The translations under genes were made by a program, and so were the position numbers. Shown one piece after another: positions 35,547-47,275 of a stretch of 64,000 bases of DNA. Within the stretch, counting starts at the first letter, position 1. Each line of letters begins with the position of its first letter. The notes beneath the pieces were generated by a model that saw nothing but the letters and a program-made list of their open reading frames with translations, searched no databases and was not told the DNA's origin. Location of the stretch: contig OZ020526.1 in NCBI GenBank assembly GCA_963971425.1, positions 18,133,173-18,197,172 on the forward strand. Direction: 5' to 3'. This stretch comes from Bryoerythrophyllum caledonicum (lineage: Eukaryota > Streptophyta > Bryopsida > Pottiales > Pottiaceae).

Positions 35547-37534
35547 AAGGTACTTCCCACCGCTTCCGTCTCGTGAAGATTTAGCCCGCCACTGCGTTCT
35601 CAACGTGGGGTCTCATTAGTAGAAGAAGAAGAAGAAAAGGTAGAGTAGCCACTCTTCTACAAGTTCGTCTCTTCCTAGTACATGACTGGGTCTCAACTTC
35701 ATTTTCTTTCTTCTAATTATGGTGTACGAGCTGGATTCGTGATCCCCATTGCTAATGAGAGCTGCTTTCCTCGTCACAATTGGATTCAGTCAGCTGTTGT
35801 TCTGTCTTGGTCATGTCCTAGGTCCTTTACTTGTGAAGTGAATAAGATACCCTCTCTCCTTTGATTTATCTGTTCACTCTAGATCGTTATCAGATCAAAG
35901 GAAGAGACCGGTGCTCTCCTCCAGTCAATGGAAGCGCTTGCTGGTCTCTAAATTCACTTTGAGATGTTTTTAAGAGAGTTGATAGAGATACCACGACTGT
36001 GGAGGTGATTTTGATTCAATAGAGGTGGTATCTTATTGGCTTTACAAGAGGAATGGGAAACCTCCGTCTGTTGTTTTCAACTTGCCACTAATTGCCGAGC
36101 CAGCTTTTCTGTCTTGTGTACTTGATTGTTTGATGATTTCGCAGCGCAAGTTGGTGAGGAACCATGATGAAGTGCCTGCTTTTTCCAGGAGCTTTTGCAG
36201 CAGTGAACACTTTTGTGTGGGGGTTGGTTATTTAGCACTGTTACTGTCACTGTTTGTGAGCTTGTGGCCAAGGTGCTATTTCCAGAGATTCACAGGTGAA
36301 AATGATTCTGTTACCAAGTCATAGGGCCTTGTGAACCCCTCATTCCTCCTGTCAAAAGTGGTCTCATGTTTGTCATTTGCTTAAAAAAGTGGAGAAAATA
36401 AGTGACCTCAATGATTGATTCTGTTTAGCAATCCAGAATCAATTTCTTAAAATTAATAGAAATGCTTCAATCACAAGCACATAATACGTAGAGATACCTA
36501 GGCCATACCCTGCTATATTTATGTGATAACCATGGATATCATCTCAAAAGGTGGCTTAGTACCTATGTGATAACCGTGGATATAATCTCAAAAGGTGGCT
36601 TAGTACCTATGATGCTTGTCAACATTTTGGCTAAATTTTTTTAATTTAAAAAAATTAAATTCAAGTGTGTAAGTTGTAGCGAGGCTAAATTTCAATTTTT
36701 TTTCTTCATTTTTTCAGTGTATAAGTAGTAGCCTGATTTTTCTTGTAGGTTTTCCACTAAGTTTAGCCAGTTTAGGAATTGTTGGGTGCGTTTGATGCTT
36801 TCTTTTCAACCCCTACAAATTGCATCTGACAAGACTTTTATGTCTTTGAAATATATTGGGTGGTGTTACACTAGACTATCCTAATTAATTTGTACATGAT
36901 TAATTCAAAATGGAGGATGTCCAATTTTTTGGAAAATTTCAAGAGATATGTCTAGGTGATACCTATGTAATGCGTGGGTGATATTCATTGTGTTTGAATC
37001 ACTATGATCTAGAAAAAATAATTAGTTTGACATGTAGTGTCCAAAAGTGACCACTTCATATGGTATTCAAGAAAAAGGTTGGTTGGTATGTTACATTATA
37101 AGGACGGCCCAAGGCTTGAGTGATTCTAGCAATTTGATTGGTCTAGAGCTAGAACTTAGCACTTGGAGCTTCATAGTAGGGACCAAGGACCAAGGTTAAA
37201 CTTTGTCCAAATTGTCTACATAGTGGCACTTTTGGAGGGTTTTGATGCCAAGAGTTTGGCTTCTTGAAGCAAGTTTGGGTTGAACGAAAATAAAGATCCA
37301 AACTCTTGTTGACGTGCCAAACTTCTTTTCTCTAAAATATTCAAAATTCAACAAGTCTTTAGCCATTGGATTGAAGTGGCTATTTCTTTCTACCTAAAGT
37401 ATTTAACATGAATTTATTTACTTGAATTTTCTAATGGATTTTTTAGATATTTATATTTTAACTTTAAAGGATTGAGAAACTACATTTGAATTGCAACATG
37501 ATATTCTGCACATTTGAAATATAAGATGTAAGAA
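35547..37534. other. 3' UTR side and AT-rich DNA without genes
   Basis: The first few hundred bases may be the RETICULATA-related 3' UTR. The rest is AT-rich without a supported ORF. Confidence 0.5.
36521..36608. repeat. 44-bp tandem duplication
   Basis: 36521-36564 and 36565-36608 are two adjacent copies of the same 44-base unit (start ATGTGATAACC, end GGCTTAGTACCT) differing at only two positions, so the duplication is recent. Confidence 0.9.
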
Positions 37535-37847
37535 TTGATGCATACAATAGCTACAAAAGTTTGTATTCGTGTTGAGACTGATCCAACAACACATTGCATT
37601 TCAAATATAGATCATTATTGTACCTACTACATGCTTGAGAAGTTGCAAAATGGTCATGTATTCTACATGTATGGTGTTGTATTTGAACATGATAAGGTTT
37701 AGATGTTGAAATGGCCTCCAAATGAAAGATGTTGGTTGAAGAATTTTCAATCAAAAGGTGTATGCCTGCTAAATTTTGATTCATTTTTTTCTATTCTAAG
37801 AGTGAAATATGCAACTGTATATATGGTCCCCTAGAGACTTTTGAGGG
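37535..37847. mobile_element. Diverged copy of the 45691-45965 MITE
   Basis: Shares ordered blocks with the MITE in the MIA40 intron (GTACCTACTACATG versus GCACCTACTACGTG, GCAAAATGGTCAT, TCTACATGTATGGTGT, AAGGTGTATGCCT versus GAGGTGTATGTCT, TATGGTCCCC). The right end reads GGG followed by TTAA (37848-37851), fitting the TTAA-type family. The left end is not clear. Confidence 0.55.
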
Positions 37848-39130
37848 TTAAGCTACTTTATGTTGGTGTAGGAATTGGAACTCTAGTCTCCCCCATACCA
37901 CTGAATGGCTTTATCCCGCAATAGTAACTTTCCCACCTATTCTCCTTCTCTGAAAGAAACATTTTCATTTATTGATGTTCTATGACAATTATAGTACCAA
38001 TGCTTGTGCTGGGAGTTTTTGAGTAATGCATTTAATGGCTTCAATAAACCTTATATTCACCGCCTTGATTTTGAAATTATGGAAAATAAGATTCATTTAA
38101 ATACAAAATGGGTATTGGCAATTTTTTAACCTCTCTTCATTCCTTTTCTATTTTTTAAGAATGCTTCACTTTTCTATCTCTAAAAATTGAGCATACAAGG
38201 ATTTAAAATTCCAAACTTTTGTATTACAGAAATTCACCACCAAGTGAAGTCAAAGACTGTTAATCCTTAAAGCACATGGAGAAGATAAATCTTCTTCTTC
38301 TTTTCAAACACTTCAATTGATTTGGAAAAAATCTATGGAATTTTGTGAGCATGTGGTTTTAGTTGTATCGATGAAAATCGTTCAATCCATGTGGACAAAG
38401 TTTATGAAACTTAGTGAGCATGTGGTTTTGGTGGTGTAGATTAAGATCTTACAGTTGGAAGTATAGTCTTGTTTTCCTTTTCCACTAATGCACTAAATGA
38501 ACAGTTTTAAAGTGTTTTTGGTGAATGGTCAAGGAATGTTAGGGTTGATAAAGATCCTTCAACTAAAATCGGATCCTCTCTTCTCCACTCTCTACACTAG
38601 AATCATTACTTTTGAAGTATGTTTGGTGTGAATTACTCAAGAACTTTAGGGGTTGATCGAGTTTCCCTAAAAGCATACTAGAGCTTATAAGGTAATTAAC
38701 TCATTGATGGAGAACCAAGAACTAAGAAGAATGGAACAATATAATTTAACTTAAGATTCAAAAATTCTCCAAGTTTCTTTAAACTATAGCCAACAATCAT
38801 ACAATTTTAAAGATCTTTTATAGTATTTTTTTATGACAGAGGTATGTTCGATGATAGAATATCAGTAAAGTCTTACTAGAAAATAGATCGAGATGAGATT
38901 ACAAATTTACAAAAGAAAATATGGGGTTTAAAGGCAATTAAAACCATTTTATAACTTTCTTTGTAGCGAAAGTCCAAAATTTCTTTATAGCAACAAACTA
39001 ACAACACAATAAGACTTTTTGAATATGCTCATTGAAATATATCATAAAATTGGTGAGTTTATTAAATGACAATGAAAAAAAATATTTATACACATGATTG
39101 TAAAGCATGTTCTATCAATTTTCCAAAGGC
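37848..39130. repeat. Degraded AT-rich repeats
   Basis: No gene. 38130-38690 resembles the part around 39850-40200 (CCAAGTGAAGTCAAAG..., TTTATG then AGTGAGCATGTGG repeated at 38345 and 38413), so it is another relic of the same dispersed family. Confidence 0.45.
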
Positions 39131-40480
39131 TTAACCCCTAAAGGCCAAATGCATTTTCCCTCAAGAAACACTTCAAAATTGCCACTATCAAAAAGTGGGA
39201 AGAAAATCTAATTTGAAGTAAAATTTTGGACTTTAACCCCTAAAGGACCAAGTGTCAAAAATGGGCTTTTTGAAAGTTTCATCAAGTTCCTATGGTGTTA
39301 ATTTCCACCATTCCCCTTTGAAAATTTTACTATGCCATTTTCAAACAATGTGTGAAAATGTTTGACTTGGGTAGACATTACCAAGACCTTAGTGGGAAAA
39401 CGACTTTTTCCTAAATTGGACATATGATGAAAAAGTTATAGGCTTTATAATTTCAAATGGGGAGAGCGGGCACCTCGGGCACCTCCAAAAACTTTTGCTA
39501 GGACACTCTATTGAATGTGAGATTTTCAGTACTCGCAAGTAATATTATTTTCCTTCATACTGTCAAATTTTTTTTTCTTGTCTTTAGTGAAAAATAGCAT
39601 ACCAACCTAAGTCAAACATTTTCACACATGGTCACTCATTGTCGGGCAAGGTACCAAAAAAACTTCTTTTCCACATTAAACCTAGATATCTTTATATTTT
39701 TCAGTTTTTATTTTTTCCACAACAATATGTGGTGTAAACCTTCTCATTGACCATTTGGATTATCAATCTAAAACATATTAAGTTCACAAAAAAATAAAGT
39801 GAGAATTGGCAAATTTTGAACCTCCATTCCTTGCACAATTGTTTTGAATATGCTATACTTGTCCTCTACCTCTAAAAATTAGTGTATAAGGAACTAATAT
39901 CATGCTTAACATGATGGTAATGGATTTAGACCTTGTGTAGTGCAAAAATTTGATACCAAGTGAAGTCAAAGTCTCTTGATCCATTGCACGCAGGGAAGAA
40001 AATGAATCATAATCTTTCAATCCGTGCCGTTAAAGTTTATGGAATTTTGGTCATATATTACTAAATAAGTCTTAATTGAGATCCTACGATCAGAACTAGA
40101 AATCAAAGGTTTTGTGTCCTCCTTTGTTCATTGCACTAGAATCCAACAATTTTGAAGTGTTTTTGGAGTAAAACTGTCACAATATCTTTGGGGCTAAACC
40201 GTAAGATCTTAAAACAAACTTCTATTTGAACATGCCATATTTGTTTGGTTGACACTACACAGATACAAAAATTATAGCTATTGAAATGCAAAGAGAAGTT
40301 TTTCCCCCCTTGCTCGACAATGTGTGAAAATATTCAACTTGGGTTAAGATGCATTTTTACACTAACGACAAGTGTTTTCTTGACACCTTCAAAGAAGGTA
40401 ATATTCTTTATATGTATGAAAAATCTTAAGGTCAATAGAAACTTCTAGCAAAACTTACTCACCAATTTTGCACTTAGAAA
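39131..40480. repeat. Large copy of the dispersed AT-rich family, inverse orientation
   Basis: TTAACCCCTAAAGG occurs at 39131-39144 and again at 39233-39246, the same kind of end as the TTAA-flanked elements. Blocks through 39970 match 7320-8000 and 55370-56050 in reverse complement (for example GAGCGGGCAC at 39465 versus GTGCCCGCTCT at 7806). Blocks from 40200 match 6150-6440. No ORF of note. Confidence 0.6.
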
Positions 40481-42108
40481 AACATAACTCCCATTTTAAA
40501 AGTCTAATGTGAAAAGAAATGATATTCCCACAAAGCTATTACTACACTACATCTTCATAAAAAATTCAAGAAATTCATAATTAAAATTGAGACCATAGGA
40601 ACTCGCCCAAAATGGAAAACGTTCCCTCAAGGTTAAATGGGTGTATTCATTATCAAGGAATAGATAAATGCTTGATCAATGAATAGATCCTAATGGGTTT
40701 CAAGTTACTTTATCAATCACAAAATCATGAAGTAGAGTAACAATGTTGTTCTCATGGAGCATGAATAAAGAATCAATTGGATTAGCACTAATATCTAGGC
40801 CACAAAGACTAAAAGAATGCATACTATTCTTATTGTCTTCTCTCAAAGACACACTCTATGATCAATCACAAGGCAAAGAACAGGTCCAACTAAAAAAAAT
40901 AGTTCCAAAAGCAAAAAGTGAGAATATTGAGAAACTGATTTTCAAAAACCAAAGTTTCTTCCATAAGAAATCAAAGGAGTTTAATTAACCCAAAGAGAGT
41001 TGAATGCAATTCTTGCACTTGAAACAAACCTGCTTTTTCGCCACAGTATTCCACAAACAAAACAAGTCAGTAGGTCAATCACATTTGCTTTCATTGGAGT
41101 CCATCTCATAAACTTGGCACCGGAAGAACATGATTCATCTCAAGTCATTCCTTTAGAGTGTGATGAAAGGAAAGACTCAGCAGTTGAAAAATCTACTTCT
41201 GTGTATGGTCACTATAAACAATTATCACCATGGCCAGCTCTATCGCTCACTATTAAGACTGGAAAAAGGCCTAGCCAGAGCTTTCCTGACGTTTGAGGCT
41301 AGCTTGAGCCTTTGTGACGTTTAGGGATTGACAGGGAAGTGAAAATGTAGTACCGGAAGTGCAAGATGAATCCAATCAAACACATAGCAACTTGAACAAG
41401 GCTGTGGAGAAAATTATACTTGGCACTGGTTTTGTCACCGACAGCGTCCAACCTTGCATTCGCCATGACACCCTTGCTGATCCTGGTCCTGCCATAGTTA
41501 CTGCTTCTCTCTTGGCCATCTTACAGGCCCTTCCTGATAAGAAGGGGAAAAAAAAAAGTAACAGATTGGTTAATAAACTCCCTAAAATCTGCCAATTGTT
41601 TGGTCCTTCGTCAGTTATGTCACCGTCTGTAACATCACCAAAACCTAGATTCAAAGCATATCCTCAGATTTGTATACATTATTGACATTTAGTGTTGGTG
41701 ACACTACTAGTACCTCGGTTGAGAATTAGATTTGAGCAGACGAGTAGACACTATCTATCGTTTTAGTGTACTGAGATGAAAGTTTTTACAGACTGTCTAT
41801 CAAGCTGTCGACGAAGAGTACTTTCAGACTAGAATTGTAGTTCGATAGAGTGTTTTTACGGTGAGGGATTCCGGTGTCGACTTCTTTTTCTTATCTGGTT
41901 TTAGAACCCATTACACGTTGGTAACTTCATTGTGTTCAGTCGATACCGATCCTGCGAAGGATGTTCTCTCAGAGGGTTCGAGATTCTCGACGGATAAGAG
42001 TTTTAGACTAGAATTGTAGTTTGATGAACGATTTTTATGCTAAAAGGATTCACTTCTGTTATCTAATATACTTATCTGTTTTGACAGTACCTTTTTTTTG
42101 GTTTGGTT
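40481..42108 (+). other. No recognised gene; three unassigned plus-strand frames
   Basis: Open frames at 40743-40988, 41000-41296 and 41359-41685 (for example VEKIILGTGFVTDSVQP) have no recognised domain and no clear splice link; they may be an old element or gene fragment. 41825-42080 contains two diverged copies of a block beginning AGACTAGAATTGTAGTT (41828 and 42007). The last part may be the 3' UTR of the membrane protein gene. Confidence 0.3.
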
Positions 42109-43942
42109 TCAGCCGATCATGGATTTTGACAGATGCTCTGGCGCCTCCAGATACTCTGTGGCGTCCCCCTCCCACCCATCCTCATCCAGCCCTTGCTCCT
42201 CGTCCTCCGAGAGAACATCCTTGGCAGGGCCCATCCACGACTTGAACCCGGCGTCCACGCGGTCTTCCATCTCAGGCGTGATAGCAATGGCCTCCAGCAG
42301 CTCCACGCCGCGCTCGTGGTGGCCGAAGTACTCGCCCGCGTCCATGATGAGCGCCGCCTTGCGCTGCAGGAAGAAGGCGGTGGCGCCCAGCAGGACCACC
42401 AGGCCCCAGCACGCGATCTCGTAGCACCAGAAGAGCGCCACCGAGCAGGAGGTGCCCAGGCGCAGCGTGAAGATGCCCAGGAAGATGGACAGCAGGACGA
42501 AGGTGATCATGAACGCCAGGTTCAGGGTGGACAGGCACCGGACTCCACCTGCATGAGAGCGCACCGCAACACAGGGAATCACAAAAGATAGCAGGCGAAC
42601 ATGCGTCACAAACATACATCACAAAAACATGCGTCACAAACACGGGTCACAAACATGCATCATCACAAACTATTTGCATCAGAAAAGAAAACAAGCAAAC
42701 ATCAATCGAAAACATGCATCACATCACCAACGTTGTGCATCGCAGACATGCGTCACAAATATGGATCAGGTGCTTCTCTCTATCAAATGCTGCATTATGC
42801 GTTCATCATTTTCACGTACCTCGGCCTGATGCACAGCAGTCGTTCTCCACGACCTTGAGGCAGCTGTGTCTCTCCGGCGCACTGTAGGCCACTGAGATGC
42901 CTGCCAAAACAACACCCAAACGATGAGATGGATTCACCCATGGAAACGTCTCCCACTAAAGACTAATGGCCTACTCCCTGATGGTAGTAAACAGGATCGT
43001 CCCAGGAGAAACTTCTTCTAGGTTCCTTATTTGCCAATGAACTCTCCATTACCTAACCCTAATTCCACAATTAGAGTCTAGAGATGTCCCAAAACTAAGC
43101 TCCCAACGCACCTTTCCATCGCCTGAACCCTAATTCAAACTCCCAGATGGTCCAATTATCCGTAATTAAGATGATGAAGCAAATTCAGAATCTCTATCAA
43201 GATAGATTTCCCAAAAACCCTGATTCCTTAATAGTTTCTTCTAGCTTCCTCCCACGATAAACTTCTCCATCACCTAAACCCTAAATTCAACTTTTCACGA
43301 CATGAAAGCCACAAGATTCTAAATTTTTTTCACTTATGCGTCAAGTAGTACAAATGACGATGCAATGAAGAATTATCTGGTTAAAGACAATAACGCAACA
43401 TTCAGAATTCGGCAGCGTTGAAGATGATCGAGAATTCGGTCAGGTTTTAGGGCTCCCAATAATTATGAAGCTCTCTGATTTCTCTGAAGAAGTCACAGGT
43501 GATGATCCGATGAAGAATTATTTCAGAATCCAGCTGTTGTTGTTTCAGGGAATCTGAGAATCTGCTCACCAGCAAAGAAGTAGAAAGTGGAAAAGACGAA
43601 CACAATCGACGACGGCAAGAACACGACGAGCCAGAACGCGTCCACGGCCTCCTCCTCCGTGTACACATGCGCCGGCACGTCGCCCCTGTCCCCTGCAACA
43701 ACGCCGTACCCCTGCAGACGCCGCTGCTGGCAGAAGGGAAACCCGTCCCCGCTCACGGCGAACACCACGTCCACCATCATCATCGCCGCGACCACCACGG
43801 CCGTCCACACCGCCGTCACGCCCGCCATGCACAACGGCCGCTGCAAGCGCGCCCACACGCGCTCCTCCTCGCGCAGCCCCTCATACTCCTCGCTCGACAT
43901 GAACGCCTGCCGCAGCGCGTCGCCCGCCGTCTCCATGGCCAT
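42109..43942 (-). CDS. Four-helix plant membrane protein of unknown function, 297 aa
   Basis: Function not recognised; I infer a plant-specific integral membrane protein from its layout. Three exons, 43942-43570, 42900-42820 and 42548-42109, join in phase 1/1 to give 297 residues with a TGA stop. Exon 1: N-terminal cytosol-like helix (EEYEGLREEERVWARLQRP), TM1 (about 40-65), a loop with FPFCQQRR, TM2 (about 100-123). Exon 2: a Cys-rich luminal or extracellular loop (CLKVVENDCCASG). Exon 3: TM3 (LNLAFMITFVLLSIFLG), TM4 (ALFWCYEIACWGLVVLLGA), then an acidic tail (SEDEEQGLDEDGWEGD). The start is the in-frame ATG at 43942; an upstream in-frame ATG at 44002 and one at 43936 are alternatives. Divergent from MIA40 with 722 bp between start codons. 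Confidence 0.8.
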
Positions 43943-44287
43943 CAGCTCGCAATAAAACCACCCCGAAAACTCGAAATGCTCCTTTCGGAGTGATTTCTTC
44001 ACCGAAATTGCTCGGATTTGGACCGTTTTTGGTGCTTCTGCGATCGGCCCACCGAGCGCGAGGCGCTGACGAGCGTGGATTGGAATTTGGGTTTGTGAAG
44101 GAACCGCAATTGCTGCGAATTTCGGCGATGGCGTTCAAATGGGAAAGGCGACCTCTGACATGGTGTTGGGTTTTGGTTTTTGGAGGCGTTTGGATGAATA
44201 ACGTTGGATGAAATGGATGATAAAATTCTGTATCGTTGATTGGAGAGGATGAAGAGGATGTTATGTTAGTTGAATTGATTTGTGGTA

Positions 44288-44430
44288 AAATAACGGCTTT
44301 AGGATGGAGCAACGGTTTCAGGCTGACATAACGGCTCTGGGTACAGTAACGGTTTAAGGGTATGTAACGGCTTTAGGATGGAACAACGGCTTCAAGGTGG
44401 AGTAATGGTTTTGGGTACAGTAACGGTTTA
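44288..44430. promoter_or_regulatory. Phased array of eight AACGG-type motifs between divergent genes
   Basis: AACGG (one copy AATGG) starts at 44292, 44311, 44330, 44348, 44366, 44385, 44404 and 44422: spacings of 19, 19, 18, 18, 19, 19 and 18 bases. Copies read mostly TAACGGYTT. AACGG is the core bound by plant three-repeat MYB factors (MSA-type elements). The array may be a regulatory cluster or simply a minisatellite with an 18-19-bp unit; it lies in the shared promoter of the membrane protein and MIA40 genes. Confidence 0.7.
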
Positions 44431-44479
44431 GGGTACGCCTCCCTGAAGTATCACTGAAGAAACCAAAACAGAACTGCAA

Positions 44480-44650
44480 CACACGCAGACAGTAAAGCTC
44501 ATGGAAAAACTCACACGCAGACAGAAAAACGCACACACACAGACAGAAAAGCTCACACACACAGACAGAAAAACTCACACGCGCAGATAGAGAAACTCAC
44601 ACACAGAGAGAGAAACTCACATACAGTTGAGAGAGAGAGAGAGAGAGAGG
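44480..44650. repeat. CACACGCAGACAGAAAAACT minisatellite and (GA)n, MIA40 leader
   Basis: About six degenerate units of roughly 18-22 bases (CTCACACRCAGACAGAAAA type) run from 44480 to 44620, followed by a GA dinucleotide run at 44630-44648, ending 15 bases before the MIA40 ATG. Probably part of the leader or core promoter. Confidence 0.75.
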
Positions 44651-44664
44651 AGCAGCGGCGCACC

Positions 44665-46153
44665 ATGGGCATGGCGATCCCCAGCGACAACGGCGACGAC
44701 AGCGCCAACAAGCAGGGCGACGCTGCTAACTCGTTGCACTCTCTCGCTGCAGGTCTCGAGTCTCAGCCATTGGTAGCATACTGTTTGGTTGATCGGAGGA
44801 CTCACACAGCGCCACAGCATCAAGCGCTGTAATCCTCCTGCCAACCAGAAACATCGTTGGAATTCTGGACTCGGCGTCATAGATTGTCCGATGAGAGGAG
44901 TAGGTGCGACGAGGGTAGGGCTAGGGTTCGGGATACAGAAATGCACGCTGCGAGGACTGGATGTGATGAGGTTGTATTCTCTTATGCTTGAATTAGGGTT
45001 AGGGTTGGAGAGGATGGAGGAAAGAGGGTGCTCTTTGGGGAAGATCTTCGCGGAGGAGTTAGGTTATGGCGGGTGATGAATTAGGGTTAGGGTTATAAGG
45101 ATGGGAGTGACGTTGTGGAGGAGATTTTCCAATGAAACGACATGTTGTTTGAAGTGCGTTCTGTTATTTGGGTGCAGAAGCGACTGCTTCAGCAGATGGC
45201 GTAGCTGACACAGAGGTCCGTAGCTTAACCTCCTCTCAACTACGAAAGTGCTGCCTGTGGTGAAGAGAGTTCAATCTTCAGGGACGATGGAAGAGGGGTA
45301 GGATTAACATTGAGTTGTTGTGTGTGCAGCAGCTCTCGCGTGAGGAAAGGGCTCGGAAAGCATTGGAATGTGACTGCGTGGCTGAGCTTCGTCAGGGCCC
45401 TTGTGGCTCCCAGTTCAGCGAAGCCTTCTACTGCTTCCTCACCAGTACAGCTGAAGATCAGGTACCAAAATATGATTTCAGGTCCTGTACATGTGCGAGA
45501 TTATACTGAACAGCATCCAACTCTCAGCTACATCACTCTTGTCTGAAGTGGGCCTTTCTATTACGTAGGACACCCTATAACCTTCCCATGGATATGGAAG
45601 AAATAGGTTTAGGTTTTTCACAACCATTACCACACCATTTTGTGTACCTCTACCTTCTCTGCAGTGAGAACTATGAGGCGGTCCTGTGAATTAACCCTTA
45701 AAGGTCTGAGAAGCCAGATTTGGGTTGGAACATGACACACAAGGTTTGAATACAATAGTTTCAAAAGTTTGCATCTGTGTTATTGCACCTACTACGTGTC
45801 TGAGAAGCTGCAAAATGGTCATTTATTCTACATGTATGGTGTCGTATTTAAATAGTTGAAGAAGTTTCAATCCAGAGGTGTATGTCTTGCTGAACTATAA
45901 TACATTTTTTGTATTCTAAGAGTTAAGTATGTGACTGTGTATGGTCCCCACAGACCTTTAAGTTTTTTTTCTTGGTGTTTTTGGGCAGGGATCGGACTGC
46001 ATAAAGCCTTATCTTGCGATGCAAACGTGCATGGCAGCCAATCCGGAGGCGTTTGGGCAGGAAGAGGCCACCATCAGCAACAAGCAGCAGCAGCAGCAGG
46101 AGCAAGAGGTGCCGTGTCCACCGGCAGGCGCCATCCGGAAGCCCATCTCATAA
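44665..46153 (+). CDS. MIA40-type mitochondrial intermembrane-space import oxidoreductase (CHCH), 140 aa
   Basis: MIA40/CHCHD4 family; introduces disulfides into small proteins entering the mitochondrial intermembrane space (and peroxisomes in plants). Exons: 44665-44752, 45178-45215, 45330-45461, 45989-46153; phases agree, 140 residues. Seen: a low-complexity N-terminus, a helix with the catalytic pair (LECDCVAELRQGPCG), then twin CX9C: C67/C77 and C90/C100, in STAEDQGSDCIKPYLAMQTC. Spacing from the redox pair to the first CX9C (C58 to C67) equals that of known MIA40. The odd point is Cys-Asp-Cys at 56-58 where the family has Cys-Pro-Cys. The C-terminus is Gln-rich (CAG/CAA repeat) with no targeting peptide. 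A NAGNAG acceptor at exon 3 could drop one Gln. The start has a strong ACCATGG context. Other CHCH proteins fit less well because they lack the extra Cys pair. Confidence 0.88.
44990..45100 (+). repeat. Two short TTAGGG runs in MIA40 intron 1
   Basis: ATTAGGGTTAGGGTTGG at about 44993-45009 and ATTAGGGTTAGGGTTAT at about 45080-45096. These are two-unit telomere-like motifs; plant telomeres are normally TTTAGGG, so this is likely telo-box-like intronic sequence rather than a relic telomere. Confidence 0.6.
45691..45965. mobile_element. TTAA-type MITE in MIA40 intron 3
   Basis: Starts TTAA (45691-45694) then CCCTTAAAGGTCTG, and ends CAGACCTTTAAG (45951-45962): a 12-bp perfect inverted pair CTTAAAGGTCTG / CAGACCTTTAAG. 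The interior matches 37535-37847. The right TTAA is lost in a T run. It lies between the exon 3 donor and the polypyrimidine tract of exon 4, and ends about 25 bases before the exon 4 acceptor. Confidence 0.65.
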
Positions 46154-47265
46154 TATGAGCTCCTTCATTACAAGGTCATAACTTTGTTACCACTTCAGGA
46201 CCCATTTTTGTGTAGGCATCGGCATTGGAGAGAGTAGCACTGGCATGAATGAAGAGTCTTTTGGGGGTAGTGCTAGGTTCTAAATAGCGCATAGTACTAC
46301 CCTATGCATATACTTTTTGGCAAAAATCAATAAAGAGAGTTCTATTGTCGAAAAATGTAAAATTTTCATACTTTGCTTATTGATATTGAGATTGTTATAA
46401 TTTTGATTGTGATGAGTATTTTATGGTGCATTTGTTTTCAATATTCTCATTATTAACAAGTCACAAGGACAAGTGCTTCCTATAGTTGGTATCTACTTGA
46501 CTAATGACATTTTCTTGTATGTTGCACCTCTATGTGCGACGGCTCTTGAAAATGTTTTGGTGCTTCTGGAAGGAGAATCACATTGAGATTATAGAGTAAT
46601 GCGCAATTTAGTTACAACAAAGTGCCTTGATTTTTGTATTTCTTTTTTAGTATGATTACTTAAACCTTTAGCAATCACCAAGCCTGATTTGGACGTTGGG
46701 CTAGCAAAAACGGTTACATCCGACCGTTCCTCTGTTTGAATCACGTTGTGCAATACCAAGGAGGTAGACTTTTCGAAGAGAAAGGGGGGCTATGATGGCA
46801 TGCAAGCCCAAGTCCTGTCGCAAATAGCATCGAGGCTACACAAATTGCAGAGTTTAACGTTGCGTTGCTTGAACCTTCTAAAACTGTATCCACTCGATAA
46901 ACCGCTACATTGTGCATTTTTTCCATTCCCAACACTATGGCTCGTGGGAGTCAACAGAGCAACTTTTTGGAGAGAAATAAGTGGCTAAAGTCAACACATT
47001 TCACCATTTGTGCTAGAAGAGGGGTTGCTGGAGGTCCTGCAGCCTGCTGTCGTCACTAATAGGTTAATGACTCCAATTTTATGACAAATTTCATGTTATC
47101 GGGGATGTCCTTGCCTTGTCGGGACGACAAATATATACACTTGTATTCTAATAGTATTGGATCAATTTTACAACATGGACCGCAGAAAGTCCCAATTTGA
47201 GCCGTTGAATTTCAAGCTCCATCGCTTCATCATACGTTAAGGTCTTTGTCTACATCACACAGATA
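46154..47265. other. MIA40 3' UTR and gene-free DNA
   Basis: The first 200 bases or so are probably 3' UTR. No supported ORF in the rest; short frames near 46741-46988 overlap on both strands and lack motifs. Confidence 0.5.
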
Positions 47266-47275
47266 GGCTCATGAG

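Noticed and set aside
42133-42591. Plus-strand 152-codon ORF over the membrane protein gene
   Set aside because: Antisense shadow of exon 3; the minus frame has membrane helices and joins in phase with two further exons.
44990-45100. Interstitial telomere from a chromosome fusion
   Set aside because: Only two short TTAGGG pairs within an intron; plant telomere repeats are TTTAGGG and no long array is present.
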